NCBI GenBank assembly: GCA_017654935.2 | Contig: CM065699.1 | Span: forward strand, 749,577-813,576 | Length of the DNA stretch: 64,000 nucleotides | Source: Phymorhynchus buccinoides | Lineage: Eukaryota; Mollusca; Gastropoda; Neogastropoda; Raphitomidae | Reading direction: 5' to 3' | Part shown: piece after piece, positions 37,258 through 48,924 of the stretch | How positions within the stretch are numbered: the first letter of the stretch is position 1 | How the letters are laid out: every line of letters starts with the position of its first letter | Notes under the pieces: generated by a model | The model's database searches: none | The model's input: only the letters and a program-made list of their open reading frames with translations | What the model was told of the DNA's origin: nothing | Program-made: the position numbers and the translations under genes

Positions 37258-37730
37258 GACGACGACGACGACCGACGAGATGGTGATGATGATGAGATGA
37301 TGATGATGATGATGATGACAACGATGATGCATGATGATGATGATGATGATGATGAGATGATGATGGACGACGTACGATGGTGATTGATGATGGTTGATGA
37401 TGATAGATTGTTTGTACCCGATGACGATGGCGAGACGATGACGATGATGCTGATGAGGTGATGATGATGGTGTGATGAGGTGATGATGACGATGATGATG
37501 TGATGGTGATGGTTGAGATGATGATGATGACGACGATGTGATGTGACGACGATGGTGCTGATTGATGGTGATGATTGATGGTGATGATGAGATGATGATG
37601 ATGATTGGTGATGATGATGAGATGATGCTTGATGTGGGATGATGAGATGATGATGTGGTGATGAAGGATGATGATGATGATGAGATGACGACGATGGTGA
37701 TGATGTGATGATGATGATGATGATGATGAT
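36410..37730. repeat. (GATGAT/GGTGAT)n tract, 1.3 kb
   Basis: Degenerate GAT-based triplets and hexamers. The reverse strand stays open for about 400 codons as Ser/His/Ile runs. This is the longest open frame in the window and is not a gene. Confidence 0.95.
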
Positions 37731-37739
37731 TTCTCAGGA

Positions 37740-39340
37740 ATTTCCATTGTGTGAATGATTGTGGATGGCAGGCCTGAGTTACCCCTCGGCTATGGAGGAT
37801 GGCAGGCCTGTGACGCCACACCACAGGAGAGGAGTGAAGGTCTGTCCCTCTGTCTGTCTGTCTGTCCCTTCTGTCTGTCTGCCCTCTGTCCCTCTTGTCT
37901 GTCTGTCCTTCTGTCTTGTTCTGTCCCTCTGGAGGATGAAGGCTGCTGTTCTGTCCCTCTGTCTGTCTGCTCCCTCTGTCTGTCTGTCCCTCTGTCCACT
38001 CTGTCTCTGTCTCTGTCTCTGTATGTCTGTCCCTTCTGTCATCATCTGTCTGTCCCTCTGTCTGCCTGTCTGTCTGTGGCTATTGGAGGATGACATGCTG
38101 TCTGTCTGATCCGTCTGTCCGTCTGTCCCTCTCTCTGTTTGTCTTCTGTCCATCTGTCTGTCTTTCCGCCTCTGTCTGTCTGTCTTCTGTCTAATCTGTT
38201 GTCCTCTGTCTGTCTGTCCTGTCCTCTGTCTATCTGTCTGTCCTGTGGCTATTGATTGATGCAGGCCTGTGATTCCACATCCACTGTAAGGAGTGAGGTC
38301 TGTCCCTCTGATCCAACTGTCTGTCTGTCCTCTTTGTTTCTGTCTTTATCTGTCTCTGTCTCTATGTCTGTCTATCTGTCCATCTGTCTGTCTGTTCTGT
38401 GGCTATGGAGGATGGCAGGCCTGTGACGCCACTACCACAGGAAGAGGAGTGAAGGTCTGTCCCTCTGTCAATGCTGTCTGTCTGTTCCCTCTATCTGTCT
38501 GTCCTGTCTGTCTCTCCTTCCATCTGTCCCCTGTCTACTCTGTCCCCTCTTATCTGTCTGTCTTTCCCCTCTGTCCATCCTATCTGTCTGTCCCTCTATC
38601 TGTCCGTCTGTCCCTCTGTCCATCTGTCTGTCCCTGTCCCTGTCCATCTGTCGTATGTCTCCTCTAGTCCATCTGTCTGTCTGTCCCTCTGTCTGTTCCC
38701 TCTATCTGTCTGTCCCTCTGTCCATCTGTCTGTCCCTCTGTCTGTCCCTCTTTCTGTCCCTCTGTCTGTCCCTCTATCTGTCTGTCCCTCTGTCCATCTG
38801 TCTGTCTGTCCCTCTGTCTGTCCCTCTTTCTGTCCCTCTGTCTGTCCCTCTGTCCATGCTGTCAATACTGTCCCATCTGTCTGTCATGTCTTGGCTATGG
38901 GAGGATGGCAGGCCGTGATGTGATGCCACACCACAGGAGAGGAGTGAAGGTCTGTCCCTCTGTCAATCTGTCTGTCTGTCTGTCCCTTTGTCCCTCTGTC
39001 TGTCCCTCTATCTCTCTGTCTGTCTGTCCCTCTGTCTGTCTGCCCCTCTGTCTGTCTGTCCCTCTGTCTATCTGTCTGTCCTTGTCCCTTTGTCCCTCTG
39101 TCTGTCCCTCTATCTCTGTCTGGTCTGTCGCATCTGTTCCATCTCGTCTGTCTGTCTGTGGCTATGGAGGGATGGGCGAGGCCTGTGATGTCACACCACA
39201 GGAGAGGGAGTGAAGGTCTGTCCCTCTGTCAATCTGTCTGTCTGTCCCTCTATGTGTCTGTCTGTCTGTCCATCTTATCTGTCTGTTTCTCTCGTCTGCC
39301 CTCGGTGTCTATCATGTCCTGTACCTCTGTCTGTTTGAAC
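37740..39340. repeat. (CTGTCTGTCCCT)n tract with five exon-like inserts
   Basis: CTGT/CCCT-type repeats are interrupted by a conserved block of about 52 bp at 37788-37839, 38247-38297 (degraded), 38401-38453, 38893-38949 and 39160-39215. Each runs from 'ggctatggaggatggcaggc' through 'ctgtgacgccacaccacagg' to 'agaggagtgaag', then GTCTGT. In one frame the first copy reads [16 protein letters not shown] before a donor-like GTCTGT. The block and the microsatellite duplicate as a unit. The block may be an ancestral exon end captured by the array; no acceptor is visible upstream of the copies. Confidence 0.85.
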
Positions 39341-39429
39341 AAGAGAAAATTCAGCATAAGTTCTACGGTCTCCCTCTCTCTGTTCGTCTTTACCCAGCTT
39401 GAAGCACATCATACTGTCACACTTGTCGC

Positions 39430-40405
39430 ATACCGCTTATGTCCTTCCTCCCTTTTAGCATTGGTGTCAGTAGTGGTCGTATTTCCTTCCTCCCTTTTAG
39501 CATTGGTGTCAGTAGTGGTCGTATTCCTTCCTCCCTTTTAGCATTGGTGTCAGTAGTGGTCGTATTTCCTTCCCCCCTTTTAGCATTGGTGTCAGTAGTG
39601 GTCGTATTTCCTCCCCCCCTTTTAGCATTGGTGTCAGTAGTGGTCGTATTTGCTACCTCCCTATTAGCATTGGTGTCAGTAGTGGTCGTATTTCCTTCCC
39701 CCCTTTTAGCATTGGTGTCAGTAGTGGTCGTATTTCCTGCCTCCCTATTAGCATTGGTGTCAGTAGTGGTCGTATTTCCTACCTCCCTATTAGCATTGGT
39801 GTCAGTAGTGGTCGTATTTCCTGCCTCCCTATTAGCATTGGTGTCAGTAGTGGTCGTATTTGCTACCTCCCTATTAGCATTGGTGTCAGTAGTGGTCGTA
39901 TTTCCTACCTCCCTATTAGCATTGGTGTCAGTAGTGGTCGTATTTCCTACCTCCCTATTAGCATTGGTGTCAGTAGTGGTCGTATTTGCTACCTCCCTAT
40001 TAGCATTGGTGTCAGTAGTGGTCGTATTTCGCACCTCCCTTTTAGCATTGGTGTCAGGAGTGGTCGGATTTCCTTCCTCCCTTTTAGCATTGGTGTCAGT
40101 AGTGGTCGTATTTCCTCCCTCCCTTTTAGCATTGGTGTCAGTAGTGGTCGTATTTCCTACCTCCCTTTTAGCATTGGTGTCAGTAGTGGTCGTATTTCCT
40201 ACCTCCCTTTTAGCATTGGTGTCAGTAGTGGTCGTATTTCCTTCCTCCCTATTAGCATTGGTGTCAGTAGTGGTCGTATTTCCTACCTCCCTATTAGCAT
40301 TGGTGTCAGTAGTGGTCGTATTTCCTACCTCCCTATTAGCATTGGTGTCAGTAGTGGTCGTATTTCCTACCTCCCTTTTAGCATTGGTGTCAGTAGTGGT
40401 CTATT
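39430..40405. repeat. 42-bp minisatellite, ~23 near-perfect copies, open on both strands
   Basis: The unit comprises 'tccctattagcattggtgtc' and 'agtagtggtcgtatttccta'. Copies are almost indel-free, unlike neighbouring arrays. Because 42 is 14 codons, the plus strand is open for 330 codons (SLLALVSVVVVFPT repeats) and the minus strand for 205 (NTTTTDTNANREVG repeats). Variation is limited to a T/A in 'ccctNttagc' and a few bases around 'cctNcc'. There is no start context, splice evidence or flanking coding sequence, so an intronic minisatellite is the best reading. Confidence 0.9.
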
Positions 40406-40484
40406 TCTATCACACAGACTCATCTTTGTGAAGCTCAGGCTGCTCCCACAGGAGAGCGTGTCGCCGTAACTGCAGCGCCACCAT

Positions 40485-40980
40485 TGATATGTCCAGATTG
40501 TACATGTGTGGACTAACTCCAGTGCGGGCCATCAAAGAAGGCCCAGTTTTCCCATGGCGGAATTTATTCTCTTTCACTTATAATAATGATACAAATAACA
40601 AGAAACATATCTATTCCAGGGCTGTACATGGTCGGTCCGTCCACTGCGGCCCACAAGGAAGGGGAGGTCAAACTGGCGATGCCGGACCTTTCATCTTTCA
40701 GCACTAATGAAAAATATCACCATAATACCATATCCTTGACACGACATGTGTGGGTCTGTCCACTTTGCGGCCCATCAAGGAAGGGGAGGTCCAAACGGGT
40801 GATGACGGACCTTACATCTTGATCAGTTACATAATGATAGAAACCATTCAATATTGATATAAGCCAGCTGTTGTATTGTTGTGAACTATTCCAGGCTGTA
40901 CATGTGTGGGCCCTGTCCATGCGGGCATCAAAGAAGGGGAGGTCAATCGGGCTATGACGGGACCTTTCATGTCTTCGCCT
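40485..40980 (+). repeat. ~125-150-bp tandem unit with exon-like core, 4 copies
   Basis: Cores begin near 40493, 40620, 40742 and 40893. They share 'gctgtacatgtgtggg', 'gcggcccatcaaagaagggg' and 'aggtcaaacgggcgatgacg', followed by AT-rich spacer. Three copies are preceded by a 'tccag' acceptor-like end. One frame reads LYMCG..P..AIKEG, but the frame is not kept in all copies. These are either a minisatellite or degraded tandem copies of one exon. Confidence 0.7.
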
Positions 40981-40982
40981 AG

Positions 40983-41059
40983 GTCAAACGCGGACAAGAA
41001 TCAACTGGTGAATGAAAAGATGGCGCCCTACACCCAAGTCAGACTGGGACAAGAAATGC
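40983..41059 (+). CDS. Candidate exon (77 bp) with strong donor
   Basis: Bounded by acceptor 'tcttcgcctag' and donor ATGC|GTGAGT. It reads one base, then SNADKNQLVNEKMAPYTQVR, then LGQEM, plus one base. It is unique sequence directly upstream of a 75-bp array that starts at the donor, the same arrangement as 23738 (an array seeded at an intron start). Product not recognised. Confidence 0.5.
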
Positions 41060-41530
41060 GTGAGTCCCTGTGGTGTGCCGCTATTCCTTGTTGCGGCTAC
41101 AGTCACGCCCGGTTTGTCATTCCTGAGTCATGTCAGTGCCAGTGCCACTCATCATTGTTTCGGCTGACAAGTCACAGCCCGGTTGTCAGTCCCTGAGCCT
41201 GTCAGTGCCAGTGCCGCTCATTCCTGTTGCGGCTGACTATCACAGCCCGGTTTGTCAGTCCCGAGTGCTGTCAGGCCAGGCCGCTCATTCCCTTGTGGGC
41301 TGACAGTCCTGCCGTTTGTCAGTCCCTGAGTCATGTCAGTGCCCGTGCGCTCGTCCTTGTTGCGGCTGACAGTCACAGCCCGATTGTCAGCCCTGAGCCC
41401 TGTCAGTGCAGTGCGCTCGTTCCTGTTGCGGCTGACAGGTCACAGACGGTTTGTCCTCAGGTCCCGAGTCTGTCAGTGCCAGGCCGCTATTTCCTTGTTG
41501 CGGCTGACAGTCACAGCCCGGTGTAGGTCC
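41060..41530. repeat. ~75-bp minisatellite, about 6-7 copies
   Basis: The unit has 'ttgcggctgacagtcacagc', 'ccggtttgtcagtccctgag' and 'tgtcagtgccagtgccgctc'. It begins at the donor of the 40983 exon. Confidence 0.9.
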
Positions 41531-41533
41531 CAG

Positions 41534-41626
41534 AATACCCAAACCAGCAGTCCTAAGGGCAAGCAAATCTATGTAAGGTCGTTCAAAAGGCAACCACAGA
41601 GAGACAACTGCACTGACGCTCAGTGA
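41534..41626 (+). CDS. Candidate terminal exon, basic tail
   Basis: After 'taggtcccag' the frame reads NTQTSSPKGKQIYVRSFKRQ and ends ..PQRDNCTDAQ with TGA at 41624-41626. It follows the 75-bp array and is unique, basic and polar, as a C-terminus might be. Its phase (0) does not match the end of the 40983 exon (one base left over). So either one boundary is misplaced, an exon is missing, or one call is wrong. Confidence 0.3.
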   Translation, partial: NTQTSSPKGKQIYVRSFKRQPQRDNCTDAQ

Positions 41627-41739
41627 CTTTGGTGGAGCAATGCGACAATAAGCCTTAGTTGAGGAGCCAGCGTGAGTGAGTCCTCACGAAGGGAGCCACC
41701 TTGTCCTTCATCGACAGTTCCCGTAACAACTGATCCCCC

Positions 41740-41855
41740 CAGTGTGTGTGTGTGCGTGTGAGTGTGCGTGTGCGGTGTGGTGTGTGTGTGCTGGTGTGTG
41801 TGTGTGTGTGGGTGTGTGTGTAGTGTGTTTGGTGTGGTGTGTGTGTGTGTGTTCA
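41740..41855. repeat. (TG)n microsatellite
   Basis: About 115 bp of TG-rich repeats, directly next to the 3' end of the minus-strand LINE. Several LINE families end in a simple repeat. Confidence 0.9.
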
Positions 41856-42183
41856 AAGTTCAAGTCAAGTCAGTCAAAATCCTTTACTTAGGTTAAAGAA
41901 TAAGCTAACAAAGCTTTTTTCATCCTCGCCATCATGAAAAAAAATACACATCAATCAAATAATGAACTTAACATATTTACAGAACATAAAACAGAAAACA
42001 TTATGATCAGTATACTGAAGAAAACAACAACAACAAAGAACCAAACAGAGAGAGAGAAGGGAATAGGGAGGAGGAGAGGGAGAGAAAGCTGGGGGAGGAA
42101 ACACTCACATACACAATGCGCGCATATACACACACACATACGCTCACCACACACACACTCGCTCACTCACACACACACACACA

Positions 42184-42217
<34 letters not shown>

Positions 42218-45200
42218 ACACACTCACCACTCACACACACACCACACACACACACCACAACACACACCTGCACACAAAATTGGAAAACAAAACAAAAAAC
42301 AGAAGGAAAGGAAAGATAGAAGGAAGAAGAATATTTCCAGACATAAAAACATGCAAGCCTATTATTACATCTCAATAAGCCAGATACAATTATCAACCAA
42401 GCGTGCTTCTTTTTAAAGCTTGTTTAAAAAGCTGGTTTAGATGGACATGATTCAAGAAATGATGGGCAAGTTGTTCCAGTGTTTCCCAGGTATGTCAAGA
42501 TGGATTTGAACAGATCGTTATGGGGCTGAGGAAATGAAAGCTATGAGTATGTCGGATTTGCATTAAGGTAAAGGAACTTTCAATTTGATTTGGAGGCTAG
42601 TTCCGTTACGATGTTGTCCCTACATAAGCATTTGTTAAAGAAAAGTCTTTCTTTCAACGGAAGGATGTTTAGTTGATAGTCAAGTCTTGTCAAACTAGTA
42701 GACTTAAGTAGGACAAGCTTTTTAAAGCTCTGTGGGTAAGCGAGTATGTACTTAGATTATTTCACTAGCACTATCCCATAACGTGGATGCGTAATTTATA
42801 AGAGGTAAGAATGTGTGCATGAAAAAGAGTTTTCTTGAATGTGAAGGTCTAAAATTCTTATTTTGGATAACGGGTAAATTCTTTTAGAGACGCTTACGAG
42901 GTGTCATTAATGTGATCATCCCCGATAAGTCCTTATCAATGGTAACCCTAACCCTTTAGGGAGGAAACTTCTTTCAATTATTATCTTTGCCATACAATGG
43001 AGGAAAACCAGAGCATCTTCTTTGCTTTTGACGTGTGGTTATAACATACATTTAGTTTTGTGCATAAGAGACATGTGGTTAATTCTGTCCACTCAGTTAG
43101 CTTATTGACATGGTCTGCAGAGTGTTCTACTAATTCAAAAGGACTGGCACGTTATATTGCAATAAGTGTCATCAGCAAAACCATTTCACACCAGTATTTA
43201 ATGTAACAAAGGCAATTCGGTAATGTAGATTGAAAATAGAAGTGGCCCCAAGAACTGATCCTGGGGAACACCAAAAGTTAGCGGGATAACTTTGACCTTG
43301 ACAGAATGATTTCAACCATGTTGTACGATCAGTAAGAAAACGACGCAATGAAACACAACTCACTGCTAGATATGTGGTATATGAGTAGTTTTTTTAATAA
43401 AGTGAATGGTGATAAATCAAACGGCTTTAGCAAAATCGATGAATTCGTGTTATTGATTTTGAAAGACACTATCTACTAGTTGTATAAGAGCGGTATGGCA
43501 GGATGGGTTTGTCTAAAACCAGGACTGATTTCATTATTAAATCGTAATGATTCAAATGAGAATTCAAAGGTTGGATGTGCTTTTCAAGTGGTTAGACAAA
43601 TACTTAATATTGATAATAGCGTAGTTGGCTGGATTGATCGATCACCGCTTTATGTAAGGTATAACTTTTGCTGCGTGAATTTTAGAGGAAACTGCGTTTT
43701 TTTATCAAGCATAAGTATATGTGTAAGTGAGAGTGTCTGCTATAGCAAATGAAGGCGGTTTTCAGTATTTTCCCATACATTCCATTCTTAATTTCGCGAC
43801 CCTGACGGTTTTAAATGTAAGAGTTTCGACAGTACTTTCATTGTACTGAAATGGAGCGGAATGGTGAAGGTTGAAGTAATGTTCTTGATCGACAAATTCT
43901 TGCAGAATAGCTAAATCGTTTTGGTTGGATTTGTCATTAACCAAATGTATGTTGTTAGCAACGTAGTAAAAGAAGTTAATGTCATCAGGTGATTTCCGTT
44001 TATGGATTGTGATTGTTGAGTTAGCATCATTTAGTTTAAAAAACCATGTTAATGGCTTTCAGACCAATTTTGATTTTGTGATGAACAAATTAAATTTTGA
44101 AAATATTTTGTTTTTGCTTTCGTTTCATGAGTTACTTGTTTGTTGTTGCTGCAATTTTTCCCTTATCCTGGACAACAGTAAACTTCTCTTGATATCTTCA
44201 GCCAATTGTTTGTTATCCAAAGGGGTTTATAGAATTATTATTCTTTTCTTGATAAAAGGGCATGTTTTCGTTATACAGAAATAACGTACGGGTCCAGTAC
44301 TCAAACTGCATCATCAGGGTCTCTTATTTGATAACAAAATCTAGTCCGGAATTTTAAAGATCACTTATAAAAGTAGTTTATCGAAGTTTAGTGAAACCTC
44401 TGATAAAAAACCTTGGCCCTGGCTTTGGAATTATTTGACACTTTTTTATTCCATGCTACACAAATTAGAGCAGTGGTCGCTACAACCAGTTTGTAATGAA
44501 CATGATTCAAGTATATTAGATTTTGTATTACTATAAATGTGCGTCAATTAAACGTAGCTGTGTTTTATCTGGTAATACGTGTCGGGACGATCGATTACTT
44601 GTTCCCGACCATGTGTAGCATAAAAATGACTCCAATGAGTACCTGAAATGTTAAATTTATGTTGGAAGTCCCAAACCAAAATTACTTCTTTGGTCATCAA
44701 GAATTTCACTGTATCATCATAGAATCCAATGATCATACCAATAGCAGTGTCGTACGGGTTTCTATAAATGAATCCAATAATGAGAGTGTATGGGCTAAAG
44801 TCACTTCAACCATACAGTATTCCACATTAGATTTTCTAGATGAGGAAGCTCTTTTATAGTTCAGTGGAATTGACACAGTATGCGTAGCCCTGTTGATTTA
44901 GGAGAGTGAGTGTCAAGTCGAAGGTATTGAGTGGGCATTAGACTATCAGAATCTGGGAATAAAATCAGTTAATCTGATCGGCAATGCAAAACAATAGAAT
45001 GTCTTACCATTATTAGTAGATGATGTAATTTCATCAGTTTATTGCGAGCACTATTGATATTTAATATAACCTATCGTAAAACCGTTTTGAGATGGCCAAA
45101 CATCTAGTAGAAGGCATTAATAAAATGGATACATTCAACAATAGCATTAATCAAAGAACAAGATCAATCAAACTAATTAAAACTTTAAACTAAACTACTG

Positions 45201-46650
45201 GCACTAAATTATACCAAATGTAAGAAAGGAAGTAGCAATAGAACAACGCGTTATGAAAGGAAGAATACCAAAGACCAAACAATACAATCAATATAACAAC
45301 AAAAAAGAATTCAAAACCAGCGTAAATATGTAGTAATAAAATCCCACACCTTCGTATGCAGCACGTATGCTTTGACACAAGGAGAAGCAATTGAAAATAT
45401 AGAAAACACGAACAACGACGAATGAATGAATAGGCTACACAGCAAATTTAAACAAAATGTCGACAAATTAGGGATGTGATCACATTGGTCACAAAAGGCA
45501 CGCAGCGGAACAAAAATCACACTATACAAACCACCGGATCCAACAGGTAGAAGCTCACAAAATAGTATCAACTATTAGGGCAAGCACCACGAATTTCAAG
45601 TAATAAACCTGTTTATCCGAGAAAAAAAGATCATCAATTCAACTCCAAGCACACACCACACACACAACACACACACACAAAAACACACACAAAACACGCA
45701 CGCACGCACGCAACACACACGCACGCACGCACGACACACACACACATACACATTCCCGGTCCAGGCTTTGGTGCTTAATGTCAGTTGGTAGCGAACCAGT
45801 CTTTTCGTTATTCGTAATATATCTCATGTTAGAACGCCCCGTTGTTCATAGTTTCTGTATTTTCGGAGTGAGCCATCCGGGAAGTGGGAACTTTTAACTC
45901 TTTTGTTCTAAGAGGCGAGTGTTTCTCTAAGACTGCTAGAAAAGTTGAACAACCACATCTAGTGCTGGGGGACATGAAAAATAAGAATATGCGAGTCAAA
46001 GATCTTGAAAAAATGCGAGTTTCAAAGGGCTTAAAGGATTCATAGTGAATAGTAGTGTGGCCTTTGTTTTGAAAGTTTAGGGGGTCTGTAATCCACGTGC
46101 ATCTTACAGGGAAGTGGTCACTAATACATGAATCTAAACCTAACAATAAGTGACTAGGACGGTGGTGGAGTAAATGTGTGGTAAAGAAGTGTTGCTGAAG
46201 TGTGGGTGACTATAAGAGCGTGGGAGATCAGCTGCTGAAGGCCAAATAGAGCAGTAGTTGAATGCCATGAATTTTGGGGCTTAACAAATCATAATTAAAC
46301 TCCCCTAAAACAGGGATAATTGCTGTTGTTTATTAATATTATCCATCATGGGTACAAAATTATCAAGCCATTCCATATGAAGAGGCAGGACATTCGAGAT
46401 AAATACCTATTAAAAGGGGGTGTTTTGGAATATTTTTCTAGCCAACGGCACTCTATATCTGCGGTTAAGGCTATAAATCTTCTTCGAGCACTTGGAAAAA
46501 TTAATGTTGTGAACAGTAGTCCATTATTTATATATACATGTTCAAAAAGTAAGGATATCAGTTTTATGAAGGCAAATGATGCGAGCAACTTGAAAAATAC
46601 TGTGTGAACAGTAGTGTCCATTATTATTATTATAATGTTCAAAAAGTCAC
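41856..46650 (-). pseudogene. CR1/L2-type LINE relic, minus strand
   Basis: Read on the reverse strand. Endonuclease: EWLDNFVPMMDNIN near 46345-46385; GEFNYDLLS near 46285-46310 (catalytic GDFN-type); LDSCISDHFPVRC near 46100-46140 (terminal SDH motif). RT: a linker rich in Asn/Asp (43760-43950), IDFAKAV near 43430 (motif A remnant), SPGSVLGA near 43240-43270 (motif B), and GFADDTYC near 43160-43185 (motif C, intact). The C-terminus has the conserved WETLEQLAHHF...FKQALK segment near 42415-42490. The 3' part holds (CA)n at 42120-42270. Motif order and the SDHFP, ADDT and FK.ALK signatures fit the CR1/L2 group. Many stops and frameshifts show a relic. Confidence 0.82.
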
Positions 46651-47027
46651 AGGATATCAGTTTTATGAAGTAAAGATGCTAGGGATTGGATGACAGAAAA
46701 TATGCTTTATGCTCAGACATCACAATCCTCAATCAATGACAACCACAAAAACAAAATTGTTACACTACAAGCAGCAGGACCGGCAAAGCAAAAAGTAGTA
46801 TGTCAGTAGGCCTACTTTAAACCAAAGCCACGGAAGTCATCCTAGAGCGCTTCATTATAAAGTCCTTCAAGTCAGTTCCCTTTCAGCACTAGGCCTACTG
46901 ACGCTCACTCAACGGGAGGTAAGCCACTATCAGCCATCGAACTCCATAGTAAGTCTTGTTCAGCACTGCCTTGCACTAGGCAAGGGCAAACAACACCCAA
47001 AACCGAAATAATAATAAAAACTATTTT
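46651..47027. other. Unique sequence before assembly gap
   Basis: No gene or repeat recognised. It may include the 5' end of the minus-strand LINE. Confidence 0.4.
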
Positions 47028-47527
47028 NNNNNNNNNNNNNNNNNNNNNNNNNNNNNNNNNNNNNNNNNNNNNNNNNNNNNNNNNNNNNNNNNNNNNNNNN
47101 NNNNNNNNNNNNNNNNNNNNNNNNNNNNNNNNNNNNNNNNNNNNNNNNNNNNNNNNNNNNNNNNNNNNNNNNNNNNNNNNNNNNNNNNNNNNNNNNNNNN
47201 NNNNNNNNNNNNNNNNNNNNNNNNNNNNNNNNNNNNNNNNNNNNNNNNNNNNNNNNNNNNNNNNNNNNNNNNNNNNNNNNNNNNNNNNNNNNNNNNNNNN
47301 NNNNNNNNNNNNNNNNNNNNNNNNNNNNNNNNNNNNNNNNNNNNNNNNNNNNNNNNNNNNNNNNNNNNNNNNNNNNNNNNNNNNNNNNNNNNNNNNNNNN
47401 NNNNNNNNNNNNNNNNNNNNNNNNNNNNNNNNNNNNNNNNNNNNNNNNNNNNNNNNNNNNNNNNNNNNNNNNNNNNNNNNNNNNNNNNNNNNNNNNNNNN
47501 NNNNNNNNNNNNNNNNNNNNNNNNNNN
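47028..47527. other. Assembly gap (500 N)
   Basis: Exactly 500 N, a conventional scaffold-gap size, so the true distance is unknown. The first bases after it are G- and T-runs (47528-47565), suspicious for read-end artefact. Confidence 0.99.
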
Positions 47528-47565
47528 GGGGGGGGAATTTTTTTTTTTATTTTTTTTGGGGGAGA

Positions 47566-47755
47566 GATTAGCGTTGTCCTGGGTAGCGTTGTCCCTGGTA
47601 GCGTTGTCCTGGTAGCGTTGTCCTGGTAAGCGTTGTCCCTGGTATCGTTGTCCTGGTAGCGTGTCTGGGTAGCGTTGTCCTGGGTAGCGTGTCCTGGGTA
47701 TCGTTGTCATGGGTGCGTTGTTCCCTGGTTATCCAGGGTATGTTGCTCCCTGGCC
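47566..47755. repeat. ~15-bp minisatellite
   Basis: About 12 copies of 'gtagcgttgtcctgg', varying from 14 to 17 bp by indels. Confidence 0.92.
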
Positions 47756-47769
47756 CTCTATCTCTGGAC

Positions 47770-48420
47770 ACCATCACTGGGCCGATCATGTGGTTTACTG
47801 TGTCTGTGTCACTGGCTGGGATCATGTGTTACTGTGTATGTGTCCACTGGCTGGATCTTTGTCACTGTATTTGTCACTGGCCGATCATGTGTTACTGTGT
47901 ACTGTGTCACTGGCTGGTCAGTGTCACTGTGTAATGTGTCACTGGCTGGTCATTGTCACTGGTAATGTTGGTCACTGGCTGGATCATGTTGTCACTGAAT
48001 GTTGGTCAGTCTGGCTGGATCATGTGTCACTGTAATGTGTCACTCACGGGCCGGATCATGTGTTACTGTGTAATGTGTCCACTGGGCTGGATCATGTTCA
48101 CTGTAATGTGTCACTGGCCTGGATCATGTAATCTGTGGTCACTAGCTGATCAGTTCACTGGCTGTATCATGGTGTCACTGTGATATGTTACTGGCTGGAT
48201 AATGTATCATGTGTAACTATGTCACTGCTGTATCATGTGTCACTGTAATATGTTCTGGCTGGATCGTGTATCACTGTAATGTTCACTGGCTGGATCATGT
48301 ATCGTGTATCACTGGTGTCATGTGTCACTGGCTGGATCTGTATCAGTGTATCCCTGTGATGTGTCACTGGCTGGATCAGTATTTTGGTCACTGTGTACTG
48401 TGTCCACTAAGTGTAATAAT
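47770..48420. repeat. ~32-36-bp minisatellite, about 20 copies
   Basis: The unit is 'ctggctggatcatgtgtcac' plus 'tgtaatgtgtca', with strong length variation. Confidence 0.9.
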
Positions 48421-48424
48421 CTTC

Positions 48425-48915
48425 ACTGTAGTTGTTTACATGCATCGTGTACTCAGTGCTAACACCGAGAATGGTTGCCTGAAATTCACCTGGCCATCTT
48501 TTGCTGATGTGTGTGGTTTGTGAATGAATGTGTGTGTGTTGTGTGTGAATGAATATGTGTGTGTGTGCATAAGTTTTGTGTTTTGCTTGTTTAATTCTTT
48601 AGCAACCTTATTTTTCTGTGAGCTGTCTTAAGTTCTAAGACATGTTGTTTGGTCTGATTTCTTAACTGTAATATTTGCTACAGCAGTCAAAAATCTTACA
48701 TAATTATCAAACGATAGTTTCATGCATCTGATGACCCGCAAAGTTTGTTGCATTCAAAATATGTGAACCATGACTATCCATAATTCCCTGTCATAAGAAT
48801 TTGTTTCATTGAATTGCCATTGTATGGGACCAACCAGAGTGTTGGAACATGCAGAGACACAGAGCATCCATCATTGGAATGAGTGGCTTGCTTTGGCAGC
48901 ACACCTGCTAACCTT
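48425..48915. other. Unique spacer with a possible small exon
   Basis: Between two arrays. A short open stretch near 48452-48512 (ENGCLKFTWPSFAD) follows an AG and precedes GTGTGT, but the donor overlaps a (TG)n tract and support is weak. The remainder has no recognised coding content. Confidence 0.25.
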
Positions 48916-48924
48916 AGATGGCCT

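Noticed and set aside
37025..37747. CRISPR-like or structured repeats in the GAT tract
   Set aside because: No spacers and no constant-length repeats; simple microsatellite in an animal genome.
36613..37824. 403-codon open frame on the minus strand
   Set aside because: Entirely a translation of degenerate GAT/ATC repeats (Ser/His/Ile runs). There is no start context, domain or non-repeat portion.
39439..40431. 330-codon Val-rich protein
   Set aside because: A 42-bp tandem repeat is a multiple of three and stays open on both strands. Kept as a repeat and as a finding, not as a gene.
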